This document shows positions 62,783 through 64,000 of a DNA stretch of 64,000 bases, one piece after another. Under the pieces are notes generated by a model. The model saw only the letters and a list, made by a program, of their open reading frames with translations. It had not been told where the DNA came from and did not search any database. Source of the stretch: Actinoallomurus iriomotensis. GTDB taxonomy: Bacteria; Actinomycetota; Actinomycetes; Streptosporangiales; Streptosporangiaceae. Each line of letters starts with the position of its first letter. Within the stretch, counting starts at the first letter, position 1. The stretch covers positions 459,898 to 523,897 of the forward strand of contig NZ_BSTJ01000001.1 of the NCBI RefSeq assembly GCF_030269445.1, read 5' to 3'. Made by a program: the position numbers and the translations under genes.

Positions 62783-63577
62783 ATGGGTGAAGAGGAGTTC
62801 CTCGCGGCGTACGACCCGCGGGCCTACGACCCCGTCGCGGTCGCCATCGACGTGGTGGCGCTGACCATCCGCGACGGCGCCCTGCACGTGCTGCTCGTCC
62901 GGCGCGGCGGTCCGCCGCAGGAGGGCCGGTGGGCACTGCCCGGCGGCTTCGTCCGGAGCGGCGCGCGCGCCGAAGGCCTCGACGCGGCCGCCGCGCGCGA
63001 GCTCGCCGAGGAGACCGGCGTCCGCACGGACGCCCTGGACCGGGTCCACCTGGAGCAGCTCGCGGCCTACGGCGCGCCGGAGCGCGACCCGCGCATGCGC
63101 GTCGTCTCCATCGCCTACCTGGCCTTCGCCCCCGAGATGCCCGAGCCCGAGGCGGGCAGCGACGCCGCCGCCGCGGCGTGGACGCCCGTATCGGCCCTCG
63201 GCCTGACGGGCCACGGCTCACAGCGGCCCGGCACGACCCGGCGACTGGCCTTCGACCACGCGGCCATCCTCACCGACGGGCTCGAACGGGCCCGCTCGAA
63301 GCTGGAGTACACCGCGCTCGCGACCACGTTCTGCGCGCCGGAGTTCACCATCCCGGAGCTGCGGGCCGTCTACGAGACGGTCTGGGGCGAGGAGCTGCAC
63401 GCCGGCAACTTCCACCGCAAGGTCCTGTCGGTGCCCGGGTTCGTCGAGAGCACCGGCGGGACCTCCGAACGCGGCGGCCGCCGCGGCGGCCCGCGCCCCC
63501 GCCTCTACCGCGCCGGCGACGCCCGCCTGCTGCACCCGGCCCTGCTGCGGCCCTCGCGCGAGGAGGAGATCCGATGA
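62783..63577 (+). CDS. NrtR-like NUDIX transcription regulator
   Basis: A 264-residue protein with an N-terminal NUDIX domain (about 20-150) and a C-terminal winged-helix DNA-binding domain (about 160-260; FCAPEFTIPELRAVYETVWGEELHAGNFHRKVL). The NUDIX box is partly intact (GGFVRSGARAEGLDAAAARELAEETGV), longer than the classical box, as in the NrtR family that senses ADP-ribose-type ligands and represses NAD-related genes. Start ATG at 62783 after AAGGA. The stop overlaps the next gene by 4 bp, so it is coupled to a J-domain protein. Target genes are unknown. Confidence 0.87.
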   Translation: MGEEEFLAAYDPRAYDPVAVAIDVVALTIRDGALHVLLVRRGGPPQEGRWALPGGFVRSGARAEGLDAAAARELAEETGVRTDALDRVHLEQLAAYGAPERDPRMRVVSIAYLAFAPEMPEPEAGSDAAAAAWTPVSALGLTGHGSQRPGTTRRLAFDHAAILTDGLERARSKLEYTALATTFCAPEFTIPELRAVYETVWGEELHAGNFHRKVLSVPGFVESTGGTSERGGRRGGPRPRLYRAGDARLLHPALLRPSREEEIR

Positions 63578-64000
63578 TCCAGGCCGAGGCCGTGCGCCTC
63601 ATCGAGACCGCGCGGACGCCCGCCGAGCTGTTCGGCGCCGACGGTCCCCGTGCGTACCGGCGGCTGGTCCGGCTCGTCCACCCGGACGCCGGCGGCCCGC
63701 GCGAGGCCTTCGACCGGCTGACCGCGCTGTGGCGGGCGTACGGGCCGGTGACGATCCGCACGCGCCGCGCCGCGTACACGCTGGCCGGCGACCCGGTCCG
63801 CGGCGACCTGGCCAACCTGTACGACGCGGGCGACGCGATGGTCAAGGTTCCGCGTGACCCGGGCGTGAACGACCTGCTCGAACGCGAGGCCGTCGCGCTG
63901 CGGCAGCTGCCGAAGGACGGCGACGGGCGGTTCCTGCCGTACGTCCCGCGCCTGCTGGAGAGCTTCCGGCACCGCGACGAGGCGACGGGCGCCGAACGCC
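63574..64000 (+). CDS. J-domain-like protein, 3' end outside the window
   Basis: The first ~142 residues of a gene that continues past the window. The N-terminus resembles a J domain (about 5-65; TPAELFGADGPRAYRRLVRLVHPD with the HPD motif) and is followed by a segment that looks like the start of a protein-kinase-like fold (YTLAGDPVRGDLANLYDAG). Start ATG at 63574, overlapping the NUDIX stop (ATGA), after a GGAGGAG site. A pair of NrtR-like regulator and J-domain/kinase-like protein recurs in actinobacteria, as far as I recall, with unknown function. Confidence 0.8.
   Translation, partial: MIQAEAVRLIETARTPAELFGADGPRAYRRLVRLVHPDAGGPREAFDRLTALWRAYGPVTIRTRRAAYTLAGDPVRGDLANLYDAGDAMVKVPRDPGVNDLLEREAVALRQLPKDGDGRFLPYVPRLLESFRHRDEATGAER

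Noticed and set aside
1-64000. CRISPR arrays, rRNA and tRNA genes
   Set aside because: No regularly spaced repeats or conserved RNA-gene sequences were recognised by eye on either strand.

Overview
The window is high-GC DNA (about 70% or more) with dense genes, many GTG and TTG starts and many 4-bp ATGA overlaps between genes. Together with an F420-NADP reductase, a polyphosphate glucokinase, F420-type oxidoreductases and a HtrA-like lipoprotein, this points to an actinomycete. The order glnA2 - nadE - panB - map resembles the chromosomal core of Streptomyces, but the genes in between suggest another filamentous family, such as a Streptosporangiales-type organism; the exact family cannot be read from the sequence. 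No rRNA, tRNA or CRISPR array was seen.

Region 1 (1-4.5 kb) holds a small integrated element. The last ~90 bp of glnA2 are repeated at 597-687 and 4397-4487, one mismatch apart, and they bracket a truncated tyrosine integrase, a coupled pair of exported proteins (one Sec-secreted, one lipoprotein) and a cluster of short iteron-like repeats. The element therefore appears to use the 3' end of a protein-coding gene, glnA2, as its attachment site. Region 2 (4.4-15.5 kb) is core metabolism and transport: glnA2, an amino-acid ABC transporter with a second solo binding protein, a penicillin-binding protein, two MFS transporters, a relic of a SulP anion transporter, and nadE. Region 3 (15.5-24.3 kb) has an RHS/YD-repeat polymorphic toxin, a PAS-GAF-PP2C-anti-sigma kinase protein, and an MFS drug exporter with a TetR regulator.

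Region 4 (24.4-34.4 kb) is housekeeping: panB, a catalytically altered asparaginase homologue, an npdG - ketopantoate-reductase-like - metal-receptor operon, ppgK, a 57-residue conserved protein, map, a LigD-like phosphoesterase with a dead ligase domain, a membrane hydrolase and a HtrA-like protease. Region 5 (34.4-46.9 kb) starts with a decayed SUKH-LRR gene and continues with a MacB/FtsX-type exporter divergent from a sensor kinase/response regulator pair, a retropepsin-like lipoprotein, an LLM oxidoreductase and a CopD-CtaG fusion. It ends in the most unusual locus of the window: an XRE-TPR regulator divergent from a 45-residue Sec-exported peptide (mature form about 17 residues, ending in Cys-Cys), laid out like the RRNPP peptide-signalling systems of Bacillota.

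Region 6 (47-64 kb) has a solo molybdopterin dehydrogenase subunit, a PaiB-like protein, a cation/proton antiporter, ald, a histidine phosphatase, a ROK regulator divergent from a HAD-GH13 fusion enzyme and an epoxide hydrolase, F420/flavin enzymes, cutA, ggt and, at the right edge, an NrtR-like NUDIX regulator translationally coupled to a J-domain protein that runs off the window.
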